This document shows, piece by piece, positions 1 through 9,060 of a DNA stretch of 64,000 nt. The DNA is taken from positions 1-64,000 of the forward strand of contig JACDFR010000010.1 of the NCBI GenBank assembly GCA_013815685.1, in the 5' to 3' direction. Under the pieces are notes generated by a model. The model ran no database searches and was not told the DNA's origin. It worked only from the letters and a program-made list of their open reading frames with translations. The position numbers were made by a program, and so were the translations under genes. Source of the stretch: Ramlibacter sp. Its GTDB lineage: Bacteria; Pseudomonadota; Gammaproteobacteria; Burkholderiales; Burkholderiaceae_C. How positions within the stretch are numbered: the stretch's first letter is position 1; the number at the start of each line of letters is the position of its first letter.

Positions 1-455
1 CCGCCGCGCCCGCACCTGCCCCGGCTGCCGCCGCCCCGGCGCCGGCGCCGGCTGCTACGCCCCCCGCTCCGGCTCCCGCACCCCAGCCGCCGGCCGCCAC
101 CAAGGTGACCTATGCCGCCGACGCTTTCTTCGACTTCGACAAGTCGGTGCTCAAGGCCGAAGGAAAAGCCAAGCTTGACGACTTGGTCGGCAAGGTCAAG
201 GGCATTAACCTGGAAGTGATCATCGCTGTGGGCCACACCGACTCTGTGGGCTCCGATGCTTATAACCAGCGCCTGTCCGTGCGTCGCGCTGAAGCCGTGA
301 AGGCGTACCTGGTGTCCAAGGGCATCGAGAAAAACCGCGTCTACACCGAAGGCAAGGGCGAAAAGCAGCCCGTGGCGGACAACAAGACCGCTGAAGGCCG
401 CGCCAAGAACCGCCGCGTGGAAATCGAAGTGGTCGGTACTCGCGCCAACCGTTAA
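1..455 (+). CDS. OmpA-family protein, C-terminal part (cut by window start)
   Basis: This is the 3' end of an outer-membrane or periplasmic OmpA-like protein. About 35 visible residues form an Ala/Pro-rich linker, followed by an OmpA C-terminal peptidoglycan-binding domain from about base 105. The domain shows the usual features: an FDFDKSVLK strand, GHTDSVGSDAYNQRLSVRRA with the Asp and Arg that contact diaminopimelate, and a closing NRRVEIEV. The family anchors the outer membrane to peptidoglycan. The start lies outside the window, so the N-terminal beta-barrel or lipobox cannot be judged. A strong terminator follows. Confidence 0.93.
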   Translation, partial: AAPAPAPAAAAPAPAPAATPPAPAPAPQPPAATKVTYAADAFFDFDKSVLKAEGKAKLDDLVGKVKGINLEVIIAVGHTDSVGSDAYNQRLSVRRAEAVKAYLVSKGIEKNRVYTEGKGEKQPVADNKTAEGRAKNRRVEIEVVGTRANR

Positions 456-485
456 TTCACCAGGGCCCTACGGCCCAGGTGAAAA

Positions 486-512
486 AAAGGCCCCGCAATG
501 CGGGGCCTTTTA
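486..512 (+). terminator. Rho-independent terminator after the OmpA-like gene
   Basis: A perfect GC-rich hairpin (ggccccgc, loop aat, gcggggcc) is preceded by A's and followed by a T run. It lies 31 bases past the stop codon and separates the gene from ubiG. Confidence 0.9.
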
Positions 513-544
513 CTTGGGGAAGCTGCTGGGCCTGAGAATCACGC

Positions 545-1255
545 ATGACCGAAACCACCGTCAATGCCGACCCGGCTGAACTGGCAAAATTCTCTGAGCT
601 GGCCCACCGTTGGTGGGACCCCGAAAGCGAATTCCGGCCCCTGCACCAAATCAACCCCTTGAGGCTGGAGTGGATCCAATCGTGCCAGCCGCTAGCAGGC
701 AAGAACATTCTCGATGTCGGTTGTGGCGGCGGGATTCTCTCGGATGCCATGGCGCTGAAAGGCGCCAGGGTGCTGGGCATCGACCTTGCATCCAAGGCCC
801 TGCGGGTCGCCCAGTTGCACGCTTTGGAAGCGCAGACGGCAAACGTTGAATACCGCGAGGTCAGCGTCGAGGCGCTGGCGGCGCAGCGGCCAGGCACGTT
901 CGATGGCGTGACTTGCATGGAGATGCTGGAGCACGTGCCTGACCCGGCCTCGGTCGTGCAGGCCTGCGCTCGGCTGGTCAAGCCCGGCGGTTGGGTGTTT
1001 TTCTCGACGATCAATCGCAACCCGAAGTCATTCCTCTTCGCGATCGTTGGCGCCGAGTACATGCTGAACCTGCTGCCGCGGGGGACCCACGAGTACCTCA
1101 AGTTCATCCGCCCCAGTGAATTGGCCGGTTACGCGCGAATCGCAGGTCTCCAGCTGATGCATACGCGGGGTGTGGAGTACAACCCGATCACTCGCCGCTA
1201 TTTCCTGTCCGGTAACACGAGCGTCAACTACATGCTCGCGACCCAAAGGGCCTGA
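545..1255 (+). CDS. ubiG: Ubiquinone biosynthesis O-methyltransferase UbiG
   Basis: This SAM-dependent methyltransferase catalyses both O-methylations of ubiquinone biosynthesis in the cytoplasm or at the membrane. The 236-residue length is normal. Diagnostic segments are the N-terminal [12 protein letters not shown], motif [24 protein letters not shown], and the C-terminal [14 protein letters not shown] with NTSVNYML. The stop codon overlaps the start of gph by one base (TGATG), so the two are probably translationally coupled. The ubiG-gph order is common in betaproteobacteria. Confidence 0.96.
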   Translation: MTETTVNADPAELAKFSELAHRWWDPESEFRPLHQINPLRLEWIQSCQPLAGKNILDVGCGGGILSDAMALKGARVLGIDLASKALRVAQLHALEAQTANVEYREVSVEALAAQRPGTFDGVTCMEMLEHVPDPASVVQACARLVKPGGWVFFSTINRNPKSFLFAIVGAEYMLNLLPRGTHEYLKFIRPSELAGYARIAGLQLMHTRGVEYNPITRRYFLSGNTSVNYMLATQRA

Positions 1256-1929
1256 TGTTCACAGATATCCGTGCGGTGCTGTTCGACCTCGACGGCACAC
1301 TGATCGACAGCGCACCTGACCTTGGCATGGCCGCGGACCGCATGCGGACCTATCGCGGTTTGCCGTCGCTTCCGCTTGAGCGCTACCGGCCTATGGCGGG
1401 CGCGGGCGCGCGCGGGATGCTGGGCGTGGCATTCGGCATCACGCCCGAGCACCCCGACTATGAGTCGTTGCGGGAAGAGTTCTTCCAGAACTATGAAAAC
1501 TGCATGACGCAGCGCACGTTCGCGTTCGAGGGAATAGCCGAACTCATCTCGCAACTGCTGGGCCGCGGACTCTCATGGGGAGTCGTCACCAACAAGTCGA
1601 TGCGCTTCACTCAACCATTGACGCAGCGCATGAGTCTGTTCGCCACTGCTTCGACTGTCGTTGGTGGAGACAGCACGCCGCACGCAAAGCCCCATCCGGC
1701 GCCGTTGCTCGAAGCAGCTCGGCAATTGCGGGTCGAACCCATCCAGTGCGTGTACGTGGGTGACGACCAGCGCGACGTCGCTGCAGGCTTGGCCGCCGGA
1801 ATGGGCACGGTGGCAGCTACCTATGGTTACTTGGGGGGCAGCGCCGATACGATGGAGTGGGGCGCCCATGCCCAAATTCATTCTCCGCTTGAGTTGCTGG
1901 CGCTGTTGAAATCGCGGCCGCGGGCGTAA
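1255..1929 (+). CDS. gph: Phosphoglycolate phosphatase, HAD family
   Basis: HAD-superfamily hydrolase of 224 residues, predicted to dephosphorylate 2-phosphoglycolate from oxidative metabolism or DNA repair. Motif I is FDLDGTLIDSAPDL, the conserved lysine is in KPHPAPLL, and motif IV is VYVGDDQRDVAAG. It starts on the overlapping TGATG after ubiG. The gene ends 11 bases before the tmRNA gene. Sugar-phosphate specificity within HAD proteins is hard to predict, but gene context supports Gph. Confidence 0.92.
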   Translation: MFTDIRAVLFDLDGTLIDSAPDLGMAADRMRTYRGLPSLPLERYRPMAGAGARGMLGVAFGITPEHPDYESLREEFFQNYENCMTQRTFAFEGIAELISQLLGRGLSWGVVTNKSMRFTQPLTQRMSLFATASTVVGGDSTPHAKPHPAPLLEAARQLRVEPIQCVYVGDDQRDVAAGLAAGMGTVAATYGYLGGSADTMEWGAHAQIHSPLELLALLKSRPRA

Positions 1930-1940
1930 AATAGGAGCCT

Positions 1941-2326
1941 GGGGCTGCACTGGTTTCGACGTGGGTTCGGACGCGTGGCAGGGCATGTCGAGCTGAATGC
2001 GCTCGTAAAACAGATTCAAACAAACTAACTGCAAACGACGAACGTTTCGCACTCGCCGCTTAATTGCCGGTGAGCTTTGCAACAGCAGGCCTATGGGCTG
2101 GGCAAGGGGTTCTTGACGCAAGTTGAGGGCTCCCGGCTGCAAAGATAATTTCATAGGCTGGTCTCTTGCCGGGTAACTTGGCAGGGGACGAGAAAATAGG
2201 TTACTGGCGTCTTGTATAGCGTGCCGCTGCGCGATCCAGGAGGCGAGACTCAATCAGACGGCTACACATGTAGAACTGTGCGAAGAAGGCTTGCGGACGC
2301 GGGTTCAATTCCCGCCAGCTCCACCA
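1941..2326 (+). ncRNA. ssrA: Transfer-messenger RNA (tmRNA)
   Basis: The 5' ggggctgcactggtttcgac pairs with the 3' end ccagctccacca, forming the tRNA-like acceptor with encoded CCA. The T-arm gggttcaattcccgcc is present at 2301-2316. The tag reading frame at 2031-2063 encodes ANDERFALAA followed by TAA, the form found in Burkholderiales. The RNA rescues stalled ribosomes and tags the unfinished protein for proteolysis. The 3' end of ssrA is a frequent integration site, and the downstream DNA is indeed foreign in character. Confidence 0.97.
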
Positions 2327-2893
2327 GACATCAACCTCGCGACGCCCAGCGGCGACGCCTTGGCAGAACAGCTCGCACGCTGACAGCTGAATTAAATTCG
2401 GCCGCCTTGTTGATCGGCGTGTGCAGCCCGATTCCTGCAAGTAGCCAGTCCCTCAGCTAGTCAAATCGGTCAGCACGGATGCCGGCGTTGCCGATCCTTC
2501 ATCTTTGACCCACACGGGCGATTGGGTCGCCGCTGCTGTAAATGGCGGGAATTCGACAGACGCAGTCAGTCGTCGAGGCTTGGACCACTCGCCGGGGCTG
2601 CGTCGAAGTTCCCGCGCGCTAGTTTTCCGAAAGTCTCCAGCAGTTCTGCTTCCAAATCATTTTTCCTGATGTCTATGGCCAGGCCTTCGGTGTCACAGGG
2701 GAAAGATAGGAGCGCTAGTCTGCAATCGCCATCAGCATCCGGGTCTGGGGCGAGTCATCCTCATTTGCTGGTGTCTCGTTGACGTAGCCCATTAATTTCT
2801 CTGTGAGTTTTTCTTAATACCACAAAGAAATTCTAAATCGACACACTGCCCCAATTTAAGCAGACTGTCTGCTCGAAAGGGATGGGGACCTAG
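2327..2893. other. Intergenic stretch between ssrA and the accessory block
   Basis: No integrase or intact gene is seen in these 567 bases. Base composition drops in GC content from about 2600 on. The only protein-like signal is a broken small reading frame on the minus strand (2566-2792), listed separately. The promoter of the downstream operon should lie in about 2800-2880, but no confident -35/-10 pair is called. Confidence 0.6.
2566..2792 (-). pseudogene. Possible small frameshifted gene, about 75 codons
   Basis: On the minus strand an ATG at 2792 opens a frame reading MGYVNETPANEDDSPQTRML and onwards, which stops at 2715 after 25 codons. Close to that stop a second frame continues without a start as RLALLSFPCDTEGLAIDIRK, then NDLEAELLETFGKLA, ending at 2566. 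Joined, they look like one acidic protein of about 75 residues broken by a frameshift. An AGAG sequence lies upstream of the ATG. I do not recognise a family. It may be a relic of the mobile DNA next to ssrA, or chance. Confidence 0.3.
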
Positions 2894-3880
2894 ATGTCAC
2901 GACAAGATGCTGCTACGGTCGAAAAGATTCGACGAAGAGGACACTTACTCGCCGGTGTAAGCAAGGGCATCTTCGGCCTTTCCTATCAAGAAGCCGATAG
3001 CCAGAAGTGGAGAGGTTTCGATGTCGATCTAGCTCGAGCCATCGCAGTAGCTGTGTTGGGGGACCCCAATGCCGTTGAATATGTTCCGATTTCTCCAAAC
3101 GTGCGATGTCAAGCGGTCGATGGGGGCGTGGTTGATGTCGGCACGTTCAATGCGAGCGCTACATTGGGCCGTGAGTCCGCCTGCAATGTCATTTTCCCGC
3201 AAGCTATGCTGTATGACGGCGAGGCGTTCATGGTGCGAGTAAGCGATATAGACGGCGTCAACTCGGCGCGTGCGATAGCTGCTTTGTCCGAGCGCGTCGT
3301 TGCCATACAGCAAGGCACGACCACAGCGACTAACCTTGAGCGCTATTTCGGAAGTCGAGGTTTGTCTTATCAACTCCGCCCCTACCCCTCTCCACAGGAA
3401 GCGCTGGCGGCGTACGCGAGCGGGGATTGCAATCTGTATGCGCTTGATCGCATACCCTTGACTGGCGAGCGTCTGCGGTTGCCTAACCCCGGCTCGCACA
3501 TCATCGTCGACGAGCCAATTTCAAAAGAGGCGATGGGGCCGGTGGTTTCCGCGCGTGATTATCAGTGGGTGCGTGCTGTCACTTGGATCATGCGTGCGCT
3601 CATCGAGTCTGAAGAATTAGGCCTGAGCAGTAAAAATTGTTTGCGTTTCTCCGAACTGGATGGACCGCTGCATGTCACGACTTTTTTTCATCCTTCCCAA
3701 GATAAGTTGGACTGTCTTGGACTGCAAGGTAGCTTTCCCCTCAATGTCCTGCGCCATATAGGCAATTATGAGGAAGTCTTCGCGCGCAATATTGGTTCGG
3801 CTTCCCCTTTGAATTTGCCGCGATTCAAAAACACGTTGTGGTCATCTGGTGGCTTATTGATTTCCCCTTCATTTCACTGA
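2894..3880 (+). CDS. AapJ-like amino-acid-binding protein without signal peptide
   Basis: The 328-residue protein resembles periplasmic binding proteins of general L-amino-acid ABC transporters (AapJ/BztJ type). It has FDVDLARAIAVAVLGDP, a VPISPNVRCQAVDGGVVDVG segment and MLYDGEAFMV. Unlike those proteins it begins MSRQDAATVEKIRRRGHLLA, with no hydrophobic signal sequence, and no permease or ATPase genes are adjacent. The start at 2894 is preceded by GGGGAC. It is the first gene of the low-GC block, 9 bases before the exporter gene. It could be a cytoplasmic binding or enzymatic protein, or a binding protein that lost its export signal. The role is unknown. Confidence 0.7.
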   Translation: MSRQDAATVEKIRRRGHLLAGVSKGIFGLSYQEADSQKWRGFDVDLARAIAVAVLGDPNAVEYVPISPNVRCQAVDGGVVDVGTFNASATLGRESACNVIFPQAMLYDGEAFMVRVSDIDGVNSARAIAALSERVVAIQQGTTTATNLERYFGSRGLSYQLRPYPSPQEALAAYASGDCNLYALDRIPLTGERLRLPNPGSHIIVDEPISKEAMGPVVSARDYQWVRAVTWIMRALIESEELGLSSKNCLRFSELDGPLHVTTFFHPSQDKLDCLGLQGSFPLNVLRHIGNYEEVFARNIGSASPLNLPRFKNTLWSSGGLLISPSFH

Positions 3881-3889
3881 AAGCCGACT

Positions 3890-4816
3890 ATGAAAATTTC
3901 CCAAGACTTCCTACGCAATGGGCGTATGGAAATGATAGCTGCGATGGTTTTGTCAGGGACTATCGGGTTCTTTGTCCTGGAGTCCGGCCAACAGCCATTC
4001 AACGTTGTCTTCTTCCGCTGCTTGATCGGCGCTGGCTGTCTTTTGGTGTATTGCTTGATGAGGGGGTTTTTCAAGGACTTTCATCCATCAATCAAAGACC
4101 TTATGTTATTGGGGTTAGGTGGTGTAGCGCTTGTGCTGAACTGGGTTGCCTTATTCGCTTCGTACTCCCGAGCTTCTATCGGAATCAGTACCGTGATATA
4201 TCACGTGCAACCGTTTTTCGTGTTTTTCGCAGGGGCTTTATTCTTTGGTGAACGGATCACCCTATCAAGGGTGTTTTGGCTAGCTCTGGCATTCGGCGGT
4301 GCTTTATTGATCATCAACCCGTCTGGTACAGAATTCACGCTCGATTCCAATTACCTTACGGGTTGCGGATTGGCTTTATTGGCTGCGCTTTTATATGCCG
4401 TGGCGACCATCGTTACCAAGCGCCTCAAAGGGATACGTCCGCACCTGATCGCGTTGCTCCAGATGTCTTTGGGCATCCTGATGCTGCTGCCACTAGCAAA
4501 TTTCCAAACTTTGCCGGTGAACAGCATGCAGTGGGGGAGTCTGGTGACCCTCGGCGTAGTGCATAGCTGCTTGATGTATATCTTGATGTACTCGGCATTT
4601 CAGAAGTTGCCTGCCAGCGGGATAGCAGTACTGTCATTCATATACCCAGCGGTAGCTATGTTGGTCGACTTTCTGGCTTACGGACGCACGCTGACGCCGC
4701 TTCAACTGGGCGGAGCTGTGCTGATACTAATTGCCGGTGCATCCAACAATCTCAATTTGTCGCCTACTGCTCTCTTCGCGAGAAACCGTTCATTAGATAA
4801 GCTGAATCAAAAGTAG
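3890..4816 (+). CDS. EamA-family (DMT) membrane exporter
   Basis: This 308-residue, very hydrophobic protein has about ten membrane segments arranged as two EamA repeats, the pattern of the drug/metabolite transporter superfamily. Typical segments are MVLSGTIGFFVLESGQQPFN with FFRCLIGAG, and a second half with LTGCGLALLAALLYAVATIV. Members often export amino acids or small metabolites. It lies between the binding protein and the glutamate mutase genes, so export of the pathway product is a reasonable inference. Substrate unknown. Confidence 0.85.
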   Translation: MKISQDFLRNGRMEMIAAMVLSGTIGFFVLESGQQPFNVVFFRCLIGAGCLLVYCLMRGFFKDFHPSIKDLMLLGLGGVALVLNWVALFASYSRASIGISTVIYHVQPFFVFFAGALFFGERITLSRVFWLALAFGGALLIINPSGTEFTLDSNYLTGCGLALLAALLYAVATIVTKRLKGIRPHLIALLQMSLGILMLLPLANFQTLPVNSMQWGSLVTLGVVHSCLMYILMYSAFQKLPASGIAVLSFIYPAVAMLVDFLAYGRTLTPLQLGGAVLILIAGASNNLNLSPTALFARNRSLDKLNQK

Positions 4817-4851
4817 TTCTTGATTTTCTTGCCATAAGGAGGAGTGCGCCA

Positions 4852-5313
4852 ATGCATTTAACCACCCAGAAAACAAGCATTGGAGTCGGTCGCGGCACGA
4901 TCGTACTCGGGGTTGCGGCAAGTGATGCGCACGTGGTGGCCAACCACTTGATTGCCATGTTCTTGCGCCGTCAAGGATTTGAGGTCATAAATCTAGGTGC
5001 GTGCACGCCGACAGAGGAGTTCATGCGCGCCGCTAGTGAGGCAGATCATCTCGCGGCCGTATTGATCGGTAGTCTTAACGGTCATGCCGCTGACGATCTA
5101 GCTGATTTGCCGAGGCTGCGAGCGCAATACAAGGTAAGCGCCCCGATCATCGTAGGCGGCAATCTTTCAGTTGGAGCGATAAAGAAAGTCAACATAGTTG
5201 AAACATTACGTGGCCTTGGCGTGGATGAAGTTTTTCAGCACCCACGCCAGATAGTGGAATACCTCCAACATCCAAGGCATCACATTTTGCAAAGGGAGCT
5301 CGAAAATGCGTGA
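4852..5313 (+). CDS. glmS: Glutamate (methylaspartate) mutase small subunit, B12-binding
   Basis: A B12-binding Rossmann domain of 153 residues, about the size of glutamate mutase sigma subunits (GlmS/MutS of clostridia, unrelated to glucosamine-6-phosphate synthase). The cobalamin motif reads D25-A-H27-V-V-A30, so the cobalt-ligand His and its Asp are kept while the usual Gly of DxHxxG is Ala. VLIGSLNGHA and IIVGGNLSVG match the other two cobalamin loops. A good ribosome site (aaggaggag) precedes the start. It overlaps the next gene by 8 bases. With GlmE it would convert L-glutamate to threo-3-methylaspartate. Confidence 0.88.
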   Translation: MHLTTQKTSIGVGRGTIVLGVAASDAHVVANHLIAMFLRRQGFEVINLGACTPTEEFMRAASEADHLAAVLIGSLNGHAADDLADLPRLRAQYKVSAPIIVGGNLSVGAIKKVNIVETLRGLGVDEVFQHPRQIVEYLQHPRHHILQRELENA

Positions 5314-6376
5314 TCAAAAAATCAGGATGGCCATAGCTGGCGCAACGGGCGCTGTTGGGTTGGAGCTATTGCGCTTGCTGGAAGAGCGTCAACTGGATAT
5401 GGAACTAGTGGGCTTGGCAGCATCTGCTCGCTCAGCTGGCCGCAGTGTGCGTTTTCGCGACCAGATGCTGAAGGTATCTGACTTGGAGGATTTCGACTTC
5501 AGCGGAGTTGATATCGCATTTTTCTCCGCCGGTGCGAGCGTAAGTCGCGTTCATGCACGTCGTGCAGCAGCTCAAGGTGCCTTGGTAATTGACAACACAA
5601 GCGCATTCAGGATGGAACGCGACACGCCGTTGGTAGTTCCACAAGTGAATGTTCACGCGCTAGCGCAACGCCCGATTTCCAATATCATCGCCAATCCCAA
5701 CTGTTCGACTATTCCGATAGTGAGATTGCTTGACCCGGTGCATCGCTTTAGTCCAGTAAAGTCAGTCATTGCGTCCACTTATCAAGCGGCTTCTGGGGCC
5801 GGCCTGACAGGCATCGAAGAGCTCGATGCATCTACACGTGAAGTGCTTGATGATGGTGGAGCGGCTCCCCAATTCAAGCGTTTTATTGCGCCACTTGGAT
5901 TTAACGTGATACCAAGCATCGATGCGCTGCTTGCAGACGGCTTCACTTTAGAAGAGCAAAAGATGCTCCAGGAATCGCGCAAGATTATGTCTGCACCGAC
6001 CCTGCATATCACTGCTACCTGTGTACGAGTTCCGGTGCGTAATTGCCACAGTGCAGCAGTTTATGTGCAATGCGAGAGGGGCATCACTCGCGCAGATTTG
6101 CTGAAAATTTGGCGGAATAGTCCTGAGGTACGCGTCTATGAAGGTGCAACCGCTGACGATTTTCCATCCCCAAGAATGGTTGGATCGTCCGATCTAGTGC
6201 ATGTGGGACGCGTCCGGCAAGACCCGGAAAACAACAAGGCCTTCTGGTTCTGGGTGGTCTCAGACAACGTTCGAATTGGCGCCGCACTGAACGCGGTACA
6301 AATTGCCGAGGCTTTATTGAATATGCGCCCCTTCGATTTACGGAATCAAGAAATTGCAGTAGCTGCCGGAATGTAG
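5306..6376 (+). CDS. Aspartate-semialdehyde-dehydrogenase-like enzyme
   Basis: The 356-residue protein carries the NADP-binding start MAIAGATGAVGLELLRLLEE, the SAGASVS loop, and the active-site NPNCST with Cys133. It also has the dimerization/catalytic segments STYQAASGAG and RVPVRNCHSA. The family reduces aspartyl-4-phosphate to the semialdehyde. Its place between a glutamate mutase subunit and an aspartokinase-like gene, in foreign DNA, suggests a specialised copy. A possible substrate is 3-methylaspartyl phosphate, by inference only. It overlaps glmS by 8 bases, supporting one operon. Confidence 0.88.
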   Translation: MRDQKIRMAIAGATGAVGLELLRLLEERQLDMELVGLAASARSAGRSVRFRDQMLKVSDLEDFDFSGVDIAFFSAGASVSRVHARRAAAQGALVIDNTSAFRMERDTPLVVPQVNVHALAQRPISNIIANPNCSTIPIVRLLDPVHRFSPVKSVIASTYQAASGAGLTGIEELDASTREVLDDGGAAPQFKRFIAPLGFNVIPSIDALLADGFTLEEQKMLQESRKIMSAPTLHITATCVRVPVRNCHSAAVYVQCERGITRADLLKIWRNSPEVRVYEGATADDFPSPRMVGSSDLVHVGRVRQDPENNKAFWFWVVSDNVRIGAALNAVQIAEALLNMRPFDLRNQEIAVAAGM

Positions 6377-6430
6377 ACAGGCATCGGAGCGGGGGATTGC
6401 ATTCCGAGACATGTTATCGGGAGTAGAGCC

Positions 6431-7645
6431 ATGAAGAATCGCGGCGTCCTGAGCGTAATGAAATTTGGCGGGTCATCGTTTGCCAGTCAGGCACATTTCG
6501 TTCCGATCTGCCAATGGATACATCGGCATTTGCGTGAACTTGAGGGAGATCATCGAGTAATTTGCATTGTCAGCGCGCCGTCTGGCTTAACCGAAAAATA
6601 TCGAGAAACATTGCTGGCACTCAATCCGATGCCGACAAGCCGGTTGATCGATGCCGGGCTTCCGTTAGCGGACAGTTTAGGTGCGGTATTCGTTGCAGCC
6701 GCACTGCAAGCGGCCGGCGTGTCCGCAACCGTTGCATTGGGCAATCAGATCGGTTTACGCACTGACCGCAACTACACGAGAGCGCGATTGCATGCGGTTG
6801 AAACTGATGCCTTGGCAGCTTTGTTGGAGGAGCATCAGGTCATAGTTGTACCGGGTGGCCAAGCATCCGCGGCGGACACCGGAGAAACCACCTGGCTCGG
6901 AAAGAATAGCTCCGATCTCTCCGCCATCGCGCTAGCTGCGGCGCTGGAATGCGAGAACGTGGAAATATACTCCGACGTGCCGGGCGTATATAGTTGCGAT
7001 CCCAACATTGTTCCCGAAGCATATCTGCTGCCACAACTGCCACATGCACAAGCTGTGGAGATGTCGCGGTCGGGTGCCAAGGTGCTGCATCACCGCGGCG
7101 TCGAACATGCGCTGCAGCATCGCTTACGGATCGTTTGCCGTAGCAATCGCGATGATTTTTCCATCGGCACAATCCTTGAGGTTGCCGGGCTTTTTCAATC
7201 GACGGTGATACCTGATGCACGGTCCCAGGTCTTTTCCGGCCCCATTGCTGTAATCAACATTGCGGCCCAAGAACTCGAAGCGATCGCAGTTCCCTGTCTT
7301 CTAGTCCTGGACAACAACGACATCAACACGAGTCGCTTGGTTGTTACCTGTGGTTATTTTGATGCGCCGCATTTTTTGGTCGCCGGACGCCAGTTTCCAC
7401 TGATTTGCGAAGACACGCGCTTAATCAGCGTCATCAAAAATGATGGAAGCATATTGCGTGAACTTGTGCCGCCGTCGCAACTTGCTGCTCGTGCACGTGA
7501 ACTGCATAAGTCTCATTGTAAGGAACCTTTTTTTCCAGTTAAGCAATCAAGAGGGGAATCATCGAGTGCCAGCGAAAAAGGTATGGATGCGCAGCTAGCT
7601 GTATTCACTAATGCTGAGGAATACCAGAATGTTCGAGCAGCATAG
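6431..7645 (+). CDS. Aspartokinase-like amino-acid kinase with divergent C-terminus
   Basis: The 404-residue protein has the aspartokinase signature KFGGSSFA at residues 11-18 and [15 protein letters not shown]. It also has VPGGQAS with [12 protein letters not shown], and [11 protein letters not shown] followed by the regulatory-lobe helix [18 protein letters not shown]. The kinase domain is therefore convincing. The last 150 residues do not show the usual ACT-domain pattern, so lysine/threonine feedback inhibition may be absent. The neighbouring dehydrogenase gene completes an aspartate-kinase pair. The natural substrate may be 3-methylaspartate rather than aspartate (inference). The glmE start lies inside its 3' end. 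Confidence 0.85.
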   Translation: MKNRGVLSVMKFGGSSFASQAHFVPICQWIHRHLRELEGDHRVICIVSAPSGLTEKYRETLLALNPMPTSRLIDAGLPLADSLGAVFVAAALQAAGVSATVALGNQIGLRTDRNYTRARLHAVETDALAALLEEHQVIVVPGGQASAADTGETTWLGKNSSDLSAIALAAALECENVEIYSDVPGVYSCDPNIVPEAYLLPQLPHAQAVEMSRSGAKVLHHRGVEHALQHRLRIVCRSNRDDFSIGTILEVAGLFQSTVIPDARSQVFSGPIAVINIAAQELEAIAVPCLLVLDNNDINTSRLVVTCGYFDAPHFLVAGRQFPLICEDTRLISVIKNDGSILRELVPPSQLAARARELHKSHCKEPFFPVKQSRGESSSASEKGMDAQLAVFTNAEEYQNVRAA

Positions 7646-9040
7646 CTTGTTTGCTTCGTCGCTGCAGCTTGAGCAGCCGGATCCGCATGAGGTCCGTACC
7701 TATCTGCAGAATCTCCCCAAGAGTTCAGTGTGTAGTCGCCTACAGCTCGCCAAATCGCACGGTCAGCTATTGGTACAACCCCGTTGCGGTGTAGGGAAGC
7801 ATGCCGAAATGCGAAAGCTATTAATTGGATTGGAGAGCGGCGCCGCGCCGGATGTTGCGACCATAACCATCGATGCACATACAAGGCTGAAGCGATTTGA
7901 AGTGGCGGCGCGAGTGGCACGTGACGAACCACAGAACTTAAATGGCTATCCTCTTGTTGCTCATGGATGGCGTTGTGGCCGCGATCTAAATGAATCAGTG
8001 CAAGCGCCGGTGCAAATTCGTCACGGATCACCCGACCCGCGCCTGCTGTTCGAAGTAGCGCTGGCCGCTGGGTTTACTTCGTTTGAGGGAGGGGGAATTG
8101 GCTACAACATTCCATATTGCAAGAATATTCCGCTTGAAGACTCCTTGCGATGGTGGCGTGAAGTGGATCAGTGCTGCGGAGACTTGGCTCGGGATGGAAT
8201 TATCGTAGACCGAGAATTTTTCGGCACGCTAACAGCAGTATTGATGCCACCCAGCATTCAGCTGGGGTTGCAATTATCGAAGCGATGCTTGCCCACGAGA
8301 GTGGCGTGAGGTGTCTGTCGTTGGCGGTCTGCCAGACGGGACACACTGTGCAGGACATTGCCATGCTGCGAGCAATTTCGTACTTGGCGCAGCGCTATTT
8401 GCCCGATTGCGCTGATCACGTATTTCCAGTGTTCCACCAATTCATGGGGGCTTTCCCGACGCGGAGGCTGGACGCTGATGCGCTCATCTTGCGCGGTGCT
8501 ATGGCGGCGAAGGCGGGCGGTGCCGTCAAAGTTATCAATAAGACCCATCAAGAAGCCTATGGAGTGCCTTCGCTAGATGCCAACATTAGTGGCATTCTGT
8601 TGAGCAAGACCGTCAACAGCTGGATCCTAGACTTGATTCAAGCCGGCGCTGAAAAAATAGAAGAAGAACTTCACTGGCAGCTAGAAGAGGTCGACGCGCT
8701 GCTTGCGCCGATATTAGATAGCCCGGATTTGCTTCAGGCGACTTGTGCTGCCTTCGCTAATGGAAGACTCGATGTTCCGTTTAGCGCGAGTCGCTATGCT
8801 CAAGCCCGTGTGATTCCGATGCGGGCTCCCGACGGTGCGATTCGAATTTTTGACTTTGGAAACTTATCCATTCCCCATCGGGTGCGACAGCGTCACAGGC
8901 ACCAGTTGGACATTGTCATCGATGAGGATTTATTCACCAGGCTCGAGGCCGACATTATGTGGTTTTGCCGGAATAACGCGACGGCCGAAATCACGCCTTC
9001 AGGAAATGCCGAGCCGCAGCTTGCATTCCAAGCATCCTAA
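7629..9040 (+). pseudogene. glmE: Glutamate mutase large subunit, interrupted by a -1 frameshift
   Basis: Two overlapping frames together give one GlmE-like catalytic subunit of about 470 residues. The first part starts at ATG 7629 behind GAGGA and includes [14 protein letters not shown], typical of GlmE, then AVLMPPSI. The second frame resumes with [20 protein letters not shown] and continues to 9040. The frame changes at about 8256-8260, where attcag is one T short of the expected att-tca. This may be a real inactivating deletion, a sequencing error, or less likely a recoding site. With GlmS it forms the B12-dependent mutase. Confidence 0.82.
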
Positions 9041-9060
9041 TCACTTTCAGGGGGTCATTT

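Noticed and set aside
2201..2440. Minus-strand frame containing SWRELNPRP
   Set aside because: It is the well-known spurious translation of the tmRNA 3' end and flank, not a gene.
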